NCBI GenBank assembly: GCA_023213395.1 | Contig: CM041465.1 | Coordinates: 137,337,741-137,401,740 of the forward strand | DNA from: Cycas panzhihuaensis | Lineage: Eukaryota; Cycadophyta | Length of the DNA: 64,000 nucleotides | Direction of reading: 5' to 3' | Shown here: one piece after another, positions 1 to 10,398 of the stretch | How positions within the stretch are numbered: the first letter of the stretch is position 1 | Layout of the letters: every line of letters begins with the position of its first letter | Notes under the pieces: model-generated | Database searches by the model: none | The model's input: only the letters and a program-made list of their open reading frames with translations | Told to the model about the DNA's origin: nothing | Position numbers and translations under genes: made by a program

Positions 1-437
1 TGGGCTTACCGCACCTCTATCCGGACGGCTACCGGGATGACCCCATTCTCGTTAGTGTACGGAACTGAGGCGATACTCCCGTTGGAAGTGGAGATTCCTT
101 CTCTTCGGGTTTCTTCTAGGCGACATCGATGAGGAGTCTATTCGCCAGCTCGCCTCCTCGACCTCAAGCCCCGAATGAGAAGCGCTTAGCTACTGTGCGA
201 ACCTTGCCACGAAAGCCCGCCTTCAAAGGACATACGATAAACGCCCGTACTGCGTCCTTTGTGTCCTGGGACCATGTCCTCAAATTGGAATATCTCTACG
301 ATCGCACAATTCGCCCAAGTGGTAGGTCCTTCGTCGCCTCGACAAATTTCAAGAACAACAAGATATAGGATCGCCACCTTGGGCGGCTTGGAGTTTGAAA
401 AAGCGGTCAATGGAAATTCCTCAAGAAGTTCTACGTG
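1..437 (+). pseudogene. Ty3/gypsy integrase C-terminal fragment (element E1)
   Basis: This is the tail of a Ty3/gypsy polyprotein, cut by the window edge. Frame 1 reads [20 protein letters not shown] then [17 protein letters not shown], the typical end of the integrase core. The reading then shifts to frame 2 (DEESIRQ, from about 119), to frame 3 (LKLEYLYDRTIRPSG, from about 270) and again before LKKFY at about 430. At least three frameshifts therefore break it. Integrase would insert element cDNA into the host genome; this copy cannot be functional. The order and wording match the minus-strand element B at 53410-53760, which has the same VEIPSLRV and LKLEYL blocks. The family call is secure; assignment to Tat/Ogre rests on the downstream antisense ORF and on the primer site of element B. 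Confidence 0.85.
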
Positions 438-454
438 ATTTCCTCACCGCGTTC

Positions 455-860
455 AAACGAGCCTAAACTACCATTTTAAATTGTTCCCATTCCTCCCAAC
501 CACGGTGGAATGGCGCTTAAGATGGATTCTCAAAGCCTAAACTACCATTTTAAATTGTTCCCATTTCTCCCAACCACGGGTGGAATGGCGCTTAAGATGG
601 ATTCTGTGCTAAAACGAGCCTAAACTACCATTTTAAATTGTTCCCATTCCTCCCAACCACGGGTGGAATGGCGCTTAAGATGGATTCTTGCTCAAACGAG
701 CCTAAACTACCATTTTAAATTGTTCCCATTCCTCCCAACCACGGGTGGAATGGCAATTTAAGATGGATTCTTGCTCCGAAACGAGCCTAAACTACCATTT
801 TAAATTGTTCCCATTCCTCCCAACCATGGGTTGAATGGCAATTTAAGATGGATCCTTGTT
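455..860 (+). repeat. Five-unit ~80-bp tandem repeat downstream of pol
   Basis: Units begin with gcctaaactaccatttt at 461, 535, 618, 700 and 785, so the spacings are 74, 83, 82 and 85 bp. Each unit ends near a gatggattct-type motif. The array lies just after the integrase reading. Element B carries only one homologous unit on the other strand at about 53330-53405, so the array has expanded in E1 or contracted in B. Confidence 0.9.
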
Positions 861-1400
861 TCTTCTTCTGGTTCCTCATGCGAACCTGCTCCCGTGATAC
901 TCTTGGGAACCTTTGTCCTCCTACTTGGGCATTCCCCAACTAGACGACTGGGAGTATCGTTGCTCCTTCCGTGCTTGTGATTTCCTTCAGATATTCCGCT
1001 ATGCTCCCTCAGGACGTGCATGTCGCCCTATCTTCTAACCTCACACCTCTCGATCACCTCGCTCACTTGGATGGATGTGTGCCTCGTTAGACATACTACC
1101 ATACATGGAAGGAAACACATGCATATTGCAACAAAATATTTACAACAAGCATCTACAACATATAAACATTTGCAAACATACAAAATCATTCATTTACAAA
1201 ATAAACTATACATGCTACCTCTATCATACATGATACACGCCATTTCATATCAAAAGCGGGTTCCAATCACCCCATGTGTATATATATCAAAATGTCATAG
1301 TACATCGTGTATGTGGGAAGCTGAGATCCTGCAGGGGGGGTACAATCATGTGAGCCTACATATGACCCTCGAGGCCCGGCTTCCGTCAAAATCTATACAT
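861..1400. other. Spacer between pol and antisense ORF of E1
   Basis: No coding sequence is supported here. The stretch from about 1230 to 1390 aligns in reverse complement with 52790-52960 of element B, including a shared run around the C-rich/G-rich block at 1335. It is therefore a conserved part of the element, probably the 3' flank of the antisense transcription unit. Confidence 0.6.
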
Positions 1401-3163
1401 GTGCATACCTCGCCATCGCTTGCCCCCGATCCCGGTTCCGCCCCTCGGTCTGTGATCCCTCGCCTGGGGCCCACTTACGTGCGCGGCCCCGCCTGGGCCT
1501 CCGCGAGCCGCCTCGCCTCCTCCTCGGCCCCGAGGCCGCCTGGTCGAGCCAGGTGTGTGTGTGTCCGGCCCGGCCGACCTCGAGACCATCTGCCACCACC
1601 GGGTCGAAGTGACCGGATGCGTCCCTCTCGCCGAGTCCTCCTCGACGACTCGCCTATCCTCCGACGCCTTAAGGTGCTCCTCTAGGACTGCGAGGCGAGT
1701 GCTGATCCTCGATCCTCCTCGCCCGCCTGCTCGTCTCACAGAGCTCATCTCGCCGCCTCGGTCGCCGAGCTCTCGCTGCCGCCTTTAATGCCATGTGCTC
1801 CTGGGTCTCGCAACCCATGTCTCAGACTCACCAAGGGGCGAACGTCAGACATAGGCTCTGCCGATCTAGGCGCATCTTCGCTCGATGGGCTGCCCTCCTC
1901 ACAGAGACCGAGGGAACAACTCTCTCACCGCAGCCTCAGACTCGCTTACACCGCCAATGCAACATGCCATGTGTCGCAGTGTACCCTCGATGCGATAAGA
2001 AAACGAAATCAAAGCTCTGCCTAGATGTCAAACGACTAAGGAAGCGGTTAGGTCTCACTCGCTATGGCCTCCGGTCCCTCCGCCGGGTGACATCCTCCTC
2101 TCCTGCTCCCCGCCACCGGGGCCTCATCCTCGTGCACGCCCTCCGCCTCATCTCTAGTGGATCGGTTTCACCGCCCTCCCGGAGCTCCTCACGATCCGGA
2201 GCTCAGTGCCTCGGTCCTCGCCGCCCGCTGCCTCCGCAGCCTCGATGGGCTCGCCCCCGCGGCAGCCTCCGGATGGTCTCGCTGGCCCCTCGTGACCGTG
2301 GGCTCGCCCATCTCTCCCATCATCGCCGTCATCATCCCCATCGCCACCGCCTCGATGGGTGCTCCTCCTCCTCCCGCTGGTCATCGCCGCCCACCTCACC
2401 GCCCTGTACGGATCCGCCACGTAGTCTGCCAAGGTGAGGAGGTCGAGTGATGTCGCGTCGACCGACCGACGAACATGGGCCTGGTCCTCCGTCCCCCGGA
2501 ACCTCGTCACACTGTGGACCATCTGGGGTCCACCTCGATATGGGGAACGGCCTAGCTGGTGCCACCGCCGCAAATGATCAAAACCAAAGACCGCAAAGAA
2601 CGCGGTCAGATGAGAGTCCTCCTCCGCTCGACCTCCGATAGCATCTAGTTGAGCGACGAGGTTCGCCGCAACTAGAGTCGCCCAATCCATCCTCTCGCGC
2701 CACACCGCAGGTCTGGCCCACCCATCCTCCCGGATCTTCAGAGTTCTGCTTCCGGAGATCCTAATGTAATGCATAGTAAAATAAGTTTCTCGCCTGAGGA
2801 ATCTCGATGAAGGACTGCCTGAGGGGAGCTCCTCCACGCCATCCGGTTCCCCGTGAGGAACCGAGCCGCCTGTGTGCCGCCTCAGCAAAGGCCCTCACCT
2901 CACGGGTCTCCTGGCCGCCGACCCCTGTGATCCGCCTGACATCCTCCGGAGTAATGGTGACATCTCCAATCTGCGGAAGTGGAATACGTGCCTCCTCCTG
3001 TCCCCAAAGGCGACACTATGTCCACTAGGAGTCTCGATTCGATGCGAACTGGGGTCTTCGTGGCCTCAGACAGCCGCATCTCTTCGTGGATCGCCTGTCC
3101 TCCCTTGGCCGACATCTCCATCCAACTCAAGATGGGCATGCCGACATTCTCGATGCTATCCAC
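1401..3163 (-). pseudogene. Antisense ORF of E1, plant-mobile-domain-like (decayed)
   Basis: This reading is on the strand opposite to pol, between integrase and the 3' LTR. It begins near 3163 with IENVGMPILSWMEM, continues with RLLVDIVS, then IGDVTITPEDVRRITGV in another frame. A long open stretch follows (2154-2888), including MDWATLVAANL, FRGTEDQAHVRRSVD and ADPYRAVRW, and then a Gly/Asp/Arg-rich tail. Element B carries the same blocks in the same order on its own antisense strand (51286-52790). The F-x-L-x-x-G-[DE]-[VM]-x-[IV]-T-x-x-D-[VI] pattern resembles the plant mobile domain (PF10536-type) found in MAIN-like host proteins and in some retroelements. Antisense ORFs at this position are known for Ogre/Tat elements. 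At least two frameshifts make this copy non-functional. The domain name is an inference from the motif. Confidence 0.65.
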
Positions 3164-3313
3164 CGCAGAATCGCCGCAACCAAAGGAAAATCACCGGTTA
3201 GTCTCCCAGCTACGCCTAGGCTCCTAAATGCCTCCCGCTTGTTTTCTTCGAGTTTGGGAGCCTTTGGGGCTCCTGCTCTTTATTTCTTTATTTCACAACT
3301 GTCACAGCGCCTG

Positions 3314-3339
3314 CCTAAACTTAGCTGCATAAGTTTGGG
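3314..3339. other. LTR hairpin (E1 version)
   Basis: Arms cctaaactta (3314-3323) and taagtttggg (3330-3339) pair with one G-T position around a 6-nt loop. The equivalent hairpin in B (51116-51143) has CTTC/GAAG where E1 has CTTA/TAAG at the stem tip. Both sides changed together. The second hairpin of B is decayed here, around 3366-3400. Confidence 0.6.
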
Positions 3340-3800
3340 CGGCCTCATGGCGATTCGTCTCACTGCGATCCCGCGGCCAAGATCGCAGATCAATCTTGCC
3401 ACAGATCACGGGCCCTCCGAAAAGAGGGTTTCCGCCCAGAAATCAATTTTGTGGTGGACCCCTGGGCCCACCGGACCAAGGCCGCTTAATGCCTGTGTCC
3501 CCGCCTCTTCCCGGTCCGCTTTGGACCCGAGAGGCCTCTAATCGCCCATAAGGCGAAAATGCATTAAAATTAATTTAAAAAGCAATAAACTTTGAGCTTT
3601 GAAACGACTCAGGATATCGTTGGATCCACTCACCGGGTCCGGCCCCGACGGCCGCCATAGCGCCTCCGGATCGTGGCGATCGCCCCTCGCCGAATCCGAC
3701 GGCCGGATCGCCCTCTGCCTCGAACGGGAGGCCGTCAGAAGGAAAAGGCTCTAGTTTCAGACGAGAGCCTGGAAATGAATCCGGTTTTCATTGATTTTTC

Positions 3801-3810
3801 CTTATATAAA
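3801..3810 (+). promoter_or_regulatory. LTR TATA box (E1)
   Basis: The sequence cttatataaa lies about 560 bp into the LTR-like region and is followed by a GC-rich leader. Element B has the same context (tccttatata on its minus strand, 50611-50619), so this is the probable LTR promoter core. Confidence 0.6.
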
Positions 3811-4302
3811 GTGGGCCCCGGGCACTTCTTCCGCTTTTAGCTTCGTGGACAATCGCTGGGACCGCCTCGCCGCTACCGGTCACCTTTCCTTCCGCCCCTG
3901 TCGCCCATTGTGCTCCATGGACCCTTCTTGCTTCCCCATGTGAAGGCATTTACGGCGCTCATGTTTACGCTTTGGAGGGCCCGCTTTGCATCGCTTATGC
4001 TGGCCGCTCTGCGGCGTGCCCGAGTTTATACTGCTTGGCCTGCCTCGCCGCCTGACTCACTTGCAGCCCTTTTTCGCCTCCCGGCCCCCAAAGGAAATGC
4101 TCCTCCGTCCGGGGCATGTTTTGCTTCCCAAGCAACTTTTGGGGACTCCGGCGCCTGCCTTCCGCCACTCCCGCTCGAGGACTTGCTCTCGCCTCCTGTA
4201 GCCTCATCTAGGTCCTCCTACCCTTCGCTCGCCGCTTGTTATTCGAGTCTCGTGTTGCTTTTATTTCTATTGGTGTTTTATTACTAAAGCTTAGCATCCA
4301 CC

Positions 4303-4708
4303 ATGTCTCTCCTTATTTTCACCGATGGCTGGAAGTCGCGAACCCCTGACCCTCCGCCGCAGATGGATTCTCCAGAGCCTCCCGACACGACCACCGCTGC
4401 TCCGGTCTTTCTTCCCGAGGCCACCAATAACGGCCGAGTACACTACCGCTATTGAGGCCCTCACCGATGCTCTTCGCTTTCATCGCGGTTCCATTGTGTT
4501 GTTTTGCGATTCTCGTGTCGTGGTGTCCCATCTCACCTGTGTTTACTGTGTGCGTGCCCTCACCGAGAACCCTCGCTCGCCGCCAGTCCCTTCCGCCTGC
4601 TTCTCATCAGCAGATATTCAGCATATCCCGAGGCACCTCAATGCTGAGGCCGACAGCCTCGTCCGCCTCATCCTTGAGCGTCGCCTTCCTCTCCTTGATG
4701 ATCGCCCC
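4303..4708 (+). pseudogene. RNase H domain fragment inside the E1 LTR region
   Basis: Frame 1 from 4303 reads MSLLIFTDGW and runs to LPEATNN near 4430. Frame 2 then continues AEYTTAIEALTDALR, IVLFCDSRVVVSHLT, IQHIPRHLNAEADSL and ends at a TGA near 4709. These are the ordered motifs of a plant retroelement RNase H of the RVT_3 type: the D of FTDG, the E of AEY/AIEAL, the D of FCDSR and the D of NAEADSL. All four acidic positions survive, but a single frameshift near 4430 splits the domain. RNase H degrades the RNA strand of RNA-DNA hybrids during reverse transcription. Tat elements are known to carry a second, archaeal-type RNase H. Its place here, after the TATA box and not next to RT or integrase, is odd. 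No RT or integrase motif follows. Confidence 0.75.
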
Positions 4709-4711
4709 TGA

Positions 4712-6750
4712 GACTTGCCTGGCCAGCCCGTGCCCAAGTTTCCGGTTGTTACCAGTTAGCTATGCTTATTTTACTTTGCTGGATGCCTCTCACTTCACGT
4801 TGCACTTCTAAGAACGGGGCATCCCTTTCACTTGCTTATTCCAGCTTCAAGCCTGTGATTAGACGACGCAGGCGCCTCACGCTGTCCTCGCCTCTGCCTC
4901 CCTTGTCCACGCTGCCCGCCACGACACTTGCCTACACCCCCGGATCACGCGTCGCTCTTGATTGCTCTTATATATATATATGCATGTGCTACTCATGTTT
5001 TCTTGATTGTCAGCATTCGCCATCACATTACGCCCGAGCAAGGAGGCTCTCACCGCCATAAAGGCGTGTTTCACCAGTGGAATGGACCCTGGATGCATCG
5101 GCACGTGTTTGTTCGTGTATATGTTTTCACTTTTCTTACTTATGATTGCTAAGGTAATTTGGAGTAATTTGACTGACATATGCCTGCCTACATGCATTTG
5201 TTTGATTGCCTGTTCATAATGCATGTGCCTAATCTGCACCCTTTAGCCTATGACGACTCACAATGGGGCATCCATAAGCGGATGCGACACCTCAGATGGC
5301 GATGTACCCACTCACGATGTCTCCATGGTCTCGTGATGCTCTTGCCACTGCTTGTCCTTATTGCATGCCACTTATGTTGCAAACCCTTCCTAAGCCTTGG
5401 CTTAACCCTTAGTTAGGGCTCTTCAGATCGCTTGGTGCATTTGCCCAACGCCTGGCCTTCCCCGCTTGACATATTTCGTGCCTAGCCACCGCTTACCCTA
5501 AAGACCGATGTTTATGACTTTTATAATGTATTTTTCTTCTTTTTTCTTTTTCCGAAGTTTCGTGCACCGCAGTAAACTAAGCTTGCATCACGGAAGTCTG
5601 CTGCATCAAGTTTGCCGCAGACGACCGCTTAAAATTTTAAAGAAGCCACGCGATGCTGGCCGCTTTTTGGAACCGCCACAGGGGTTCTGCAGACGATCGA
5701 GGCGCCCCAAGGCCCCCAACGCTCACTGCTATGCCCAAGGCATAAAACCTCTTTTTCATTCATTTGCCTCATTCTTGAGTTCATTTTTCTAGACTTCTAA
5801 GCAAAAACTCTACCAAAAGACAAAGGAAAACATGTAAACTAAAGATTTTGATGCACAGCAGCTTGAGCGTATGAAGTGGCTACTACCACTGGAGTTGCAG
5901 GCCATCACGCCCCTCACGCCTCCATCACAAGCTTCACCTTCTCTTACGAATACTCAAAGATCTAAAGCATTTCTTCACAAGAAAGACTACTCCAAAGGAC
6001 AACTTCTAGCTCCCATCTTGCACTTGAGCTTCCTCCTTCCATCTTCTTGCAAAGGACACCAAAACCAAATTTTAGACATTGCTTGTGCCGCCCAAGTAGC
6101 CAAGGTGCATGCATGCATGCTCTCCTTCATTCAAGGTATTTCTTGTCTCTTGTTGGTGCATTTTTCCTTGCTTTTTGTTGTTCTAGTGCAATTTCCTTCC
6201 TCTCTTGCATATACTTGCTTTGGGATCTTCTTTTGTCATTGGATGCAAGTAATCTTGGCTAGTGGTGACTTACTATAGCTACCGCCCTTAGATTGGTTAT
6301 ATTTCTTTGCATTTCCTTGAGACTCGCCCTTCCCTTTCTAGCTTTCTCTTCACCATTTTCTAAGCTAGTCAGATAAAGGGTTTCACGCGAGGATTAGAGG
6401 GAGATAGGGTTCCGCCCCCATTGCCATCCTTCTCCCAAGGGTTCCGCCCCTTGTCCTCTCTCTCCTTTATCACCCGCTCTTTCTTAGGAAACGGGGTTAA
6501 GGGAAGCCTAAGAGGGTCGGTTTGAGTTCTTTCCTTTGGTGTAGGCAACCCGTTACTACTGCTCACCTGCCTCGCTAGCATTACCTTCCTGACCCCGTGG
6601 AGACCACTCGTGGGTGAGTTAGCCATCCCGAGGCTACACTCATTCCATATAGTACATTTTGTGGTGCTTGATAGCTTGTATGCTTACCGCAAGTTGTTGT
6701 TGTTTCATTTTTGGTTACGTGTTGGTGCGTAACTTGGTTTCTTTAGTTTA
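4712..6750. other. Non-coding interior of the E1 LTR region
   Basis: No supported gene. ORFs of up to 135 codons occur but show no motif I recognise. A short (ta)n run sits at about 4970-4980. The stretch is CpG-containing and pyrimidine-rich on the plus strand. Confidence 0.5.
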
Positions 6751-8524
6751 GTTGATTTCATTTCAAGATATACACATATATCTTGTTGTGCCAGAGCCTC
6801 TCCCCGAGAGGAAGGCATTCTCCGCTTTGTTTGCAGGATCACGCCGAGGGAGTGGTGCACCAGATCAACCCGGCTTGGTCGGCTCTCGCAGTATCTCTTC
6901 TCCCTTTTCGCTTCGAGCTTTGCTTGTCCTTTTGTTTTATTCGGCCTTTGCATGCCTTAGGGAGGTAAGTAAACCCCTTCGCCGCCTCCAACCGACGTTG
7001 CATGCGTGGAGGAGAGAGGAAAGGAGCGCAAACCGAGAGAGAGGATCGTGACTTCATCCTCAACCGCCGGATCCGTATTCTCGCGTTTCCTTTGTTTTTT
7101 TCCTTTTTATCGTTCTTGCCTTTTTTACATGCTTAATAGGTAAAAGAGAAGGGAATATAAAGAAAAGGGAAATAGTCTTTTATTTTACGTTTACTTTTTT
7201 GTACCGTTTCTTTTACATTGCATTACGTAGAGACAAGACCCATTTACGTTGTATTTCCCAACCCATGCCTTACTTCACGCCTGCTGCACGCTGAGTTTGT
7301 TGCCCTCTCGCTGCCTTCTCATCACCTTGAGAAGCCGCAACGCCGAGGTTTCCTTTTCCTTCCCGCCATCCGAAGGTAGGAAGGCCTCGTCTTCTTTGGC
7401 CACCGAAGCAACCAGCACCTTGCGATCCTGCATCGCTCCGGCCCAAGACGGACGACCCGCGGTGAGATCCTCACTGCCTAGCCCAAATGTTGTGTTTTGT
7501 ATCTCTTTGCTAGACGTAGGATCGCATTCCCGCGAGAGCGCTTTTGATCGTGTTCACGGGATAATCACCTCGAGTAGAAATAATGAGGATGATCGATAAC
7601 GGTATCAAGGGTGCAGATAGAAACCTACAAGCGAAGCGAGTACCACGCAGGGCGCCCCGTGTGCTGGAGCACGAGTTCGGGACCTGCGGATGATACCCAA
7701 CTACCTGAGAGTGGTTCCCCACCTCAAAGAGAAAGGGGGAAAGTGAGAGAAGTAGCCTGGATAGACTTAGGAAGAAAGTCCTCCCACCCTTGGATGGTCG
7801 GAAGGGGAGGAAGAGAATACCCAAGGGTTTCCCTATGATGGAGGGAAACAAGCGGGAGTAAGGTAAGTGATAGCCTACGGTGCGGCTAGGATCTTCTCGA
7901 TTATTTGATCGAGCAAATAGAGCCGAGAAGAGGAGAAGGGAGCGGGAGTGGACAACAATCCCAAAATCTCCCTTAATGATTCGACCAGGAAGGCGAGAGT
8001 GATGTGGCATATGCAAGCAAACAAAACCAAACAAAGAAAACAAGCCAAAAGGGGCGAGGATTGGTTTTGCAAGCTCAAGAAAAGATGAAGGAAAAATCTC
8101 CTAAAGTCTTTTCTCAGAGTGAATGTGGTGCGTAATGTGTAAATATATAAATGCGAGTAAAAGATATTAATTTCCTTTTCCCTTTTATGTTTGACCTATT
8201 TAACTAATGCATAGACCACAACTAAAAGTACGAAAAGGAAAGTGAGGACAAGAGGAAGAAGTACGTACCCAGGAGAGTAGCGGCCGATAGGAGACCTCGC
8301 TCATGTGCCACGTACATCCTCGCCAAGCCCACAGATAATGGAGGGGCTTCCTTACCTTCCCCTTGCGAAAGGAAAAAAAGAAAGGAAACAAAAATGAAAG
8401 CAAAGAGCAAAACACAAGAGACCTTACCTGGATCTAAGTGCTTGACACCTTTGCGAGAGCACCGCGACAACCTGCACATGCACAAACTTATCCCTTCTAA
8501 GAAGGGGCTGCAAGAGACAATCTA

Positions 8525-8790
8525 TATAAGCTTTATGTGAGTACGATATAAACTGGCAATTGTAATTTGTATATTATAGAAAGTAGTAATAATGTAGGTA
8601 GGACCCAAGTATCACTTGTTGGTAAAACTATCTTGTGGCATCAAAGATTAGGCCATATTAGAGAGAAAAGCCCCTATAATTTAGCCATATTAGAGAGAAA
8701 AGCCCCTATAATTTATTCTTCAAAGGTATGGTTGAAGACATCCCTGAAATTTATGGCTTATTATATAACCACTAGTGGTTGGCAGAACTC
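8525..8790 (+). pseudogene. Ty1/copia GAG-pre-integrase fragment in LTR A
   Basis: The plus strand reads LYKLYVSTIYTG... AIIESSNN and ILWHQRLGHIREKSP, the W-H-x-R-L-G-H signature that precedes the copia integrase zinc site. A 32-bp duplication at 8652-8715 shifts the frame relative to the copy in unit C. Only this short piece of a copia polyprotein is present, embedded in a gypsy-type LTR. Confidence 0.75.
8652..8715 (+). repeat. 32-bp tandem duplication
   Basis: The block starting gccatattagagagaaaagc is present twice in tandem (8652-8683, 8684-8715) in unit A and once in unit C. It arose after the two units separated, or was lost from C. Confidence 0.9.
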
Positions 8791-10359
8791 TTGAGAATGT
8801 ACTCTTTGTTAGTAAGAAGCAGATGTTAATGCTCATAATTAAAATGTGTATGTAGGTCACTTGGGGCTACTAATGGAAATAAAGGCCTAATGCCTCTTCG
8901 ATGAGATCCATTTTCTAAATGGCTAATTTGCCTATTTAAGGCCCTATGGATATGAAAGAAGATTAGTTTGTGAATGTGAAATTACTATTGCCCTTTAGTA
9001 TGATCTTTTAATATTTATTTTAGTGTTTATTTATACTCTTTTTCTATGTTCTATTTTCTATTTATATATAAAGACAGACTAAGAGAACTATATTAAGTAG
9101 TATCATAGCTCAGTTATATAATAAATGGGAACTGTAGAATAGGTTAAAATCAAGGAAAGTTTTTCCCTCCAATATGATTAAGTACTTTCTTTACACAAGT
9201 AGAGATTGAGAAAAGATCACCTCTCAGTACTCTCTCTATAGGGATATTGAGGAATAAAATCTGCGACATTCAAGACTCATAAAGAAAAGGAAATTTTATT
9301 TCCCCTTAGTAATGCTCAACACCTTTTCTTTGAATTTGATTTAGTTCAGTTCAATTTTATTTCAATTACAATACCTGTATTGTTAGTCCAAGGGTAGATA
9401 ACTCCACTTAGCAGCTATCCTTTTCCCTTTTGATCCTCATTCCTAGGTAGATAACTTTGTGTAGCAACTACTTAAAGTAGTTAGATAGAGACCCTATACT
9501 AGCGGTCTATAAAAATCATAATGATCTTTCATTCTGGCTAAGCATAATGTGAGTTTTCTGCCCTTTACATGAAGGACTAGAGATAACGCTCCTGAACTAA
9601 GCCCTATAGACAAAACTTAGCTATAGAATTGAGCCTCCATGTACCTTTGGGCATAGAGGAGGATCCCTTTAGGTCTTGAATCCTTCTTAATGTAGACAAC
9701 TTATTGGTCACTAAAGTCTTGTAGTGTATTAGTTGGTGATTAGTGCCATGAAGCTACCTGTTCTTACATTCTACATAAAAAGTTTATTAATATGCTTATA
9801 AGACCAAGTACACCTTTTCTAGTGGTTGGTAGGATACCTTGTTACTACTCACATCATGCTTACAATATTCTACTTCTTACTTAAGATCTAAATACACAGG
9901 ATAATAGACCTTTAATTGATAACTTCACATGCTAAACATAACCATGTAAGTAACAATCTATCAATAACAATTCTAGCTCACAAAGAAAAAATAACTACCA
10001 ATAGTTAGATTTATTAAAAGAAAGTAATTTCCTACTCTGCTGAGAATTCTAATTTTTAAAATACTTCCTAGATTTAAAAATAACTAACACAGTTAGATTT
10101 AGGTTTTTATTAAAAAAAAATGTCTATAATATGAAAATACCTAGGGTATTATGTCATGTTAATCATTTTTCATTAGGGTAGTTTTAACATAAAATTTTAG
10201 GGTATAATGATATATAGGCATCTATGGGACCCATTGCCCAAAAATTTCACTTAAGACCCACCTATCCCACTTTAACGAGCTTCTCATGCTTATTTTAGTA
10301 TACTAGGTAAATCTATTATACTTTTAGGGTCAATAGGCTATAAACACCTTACAACTGCA

Positions 10360-10370
10360 CCCCCCACTTA
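10360..10370 (-). promoter_or_regulatory. Polypurine tract of unit A
   Basis: The minus strand reads TAAGTGGGGGG directly before the LTR start TGCAG, about 30 bp after the stop codon of the protease reading. It would prime plus-strand cDNA synthesis. Unit C has the same tract, but its LTR starts TATAG. Confidence 0.7.
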
Positions 10371-10398
10371 TCATTCCCTCACTTAACTCCTAACCTCT

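Larger units (their letters stand above)
3240..7550 (+). mobile_element. Long LTR-like 3' region of E1
   Basis: 3240-4140 aligns with the reverse complement of 51250-50262 of element B: the hairpin block, the ggatccactcac motif, the TATA box and the gcttcccaagcaac stretch all correspond in order. The right end, about 6760-7550, aligns loosely with the U5-like part of the A/C LTRs read on the minus strand, for example gaggtaagtaaacccc against gaaggtaaggaagcccc. I infer one long LTR that unit A enters at 7551. LTRs of several kb are normal for Ogre/Tat. The left boundary is approximate because I see no convincing polypurine tract. The region is CpG-rich compared with the centre of the window. 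Confidence 0.55.
7551..10359 (-). repeat. 3' LTR of unit A (chimeric)
   Basis: On the minus strand it starts TGCAGTTGTAAGG right after a G-rich polypurine tract and ends GTGAACA. The U5-like part (7551-8520) aligns with the E1 right end. The middle holds a copia fragment on the other strand (8525-8790). The remainder, 8790-10359, is AT-rich with no supported coding and is almost identical to 58876-60454 of unit C. Confidence 0.65.

Noticed and set aside
1386-1748. 120-codon minus-strand ORF and overlapping 221-codon plus-strand ORF at 1020-1685
   Set aside because: The open frames come from GC-rich, stop-poor DNA. Only the minus-strand reading has any correspondence in element B, and only as the 3' end of the antisense unit.
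7510-8043. 177-codon minus-strand ORF, also at 57641-58174
   Set aside because: It is conserved only because units A and C are near-identical copies. It lies within LTR U5-like sequence, has no domain, and crosses the LTR boundary into unrelated flanks.
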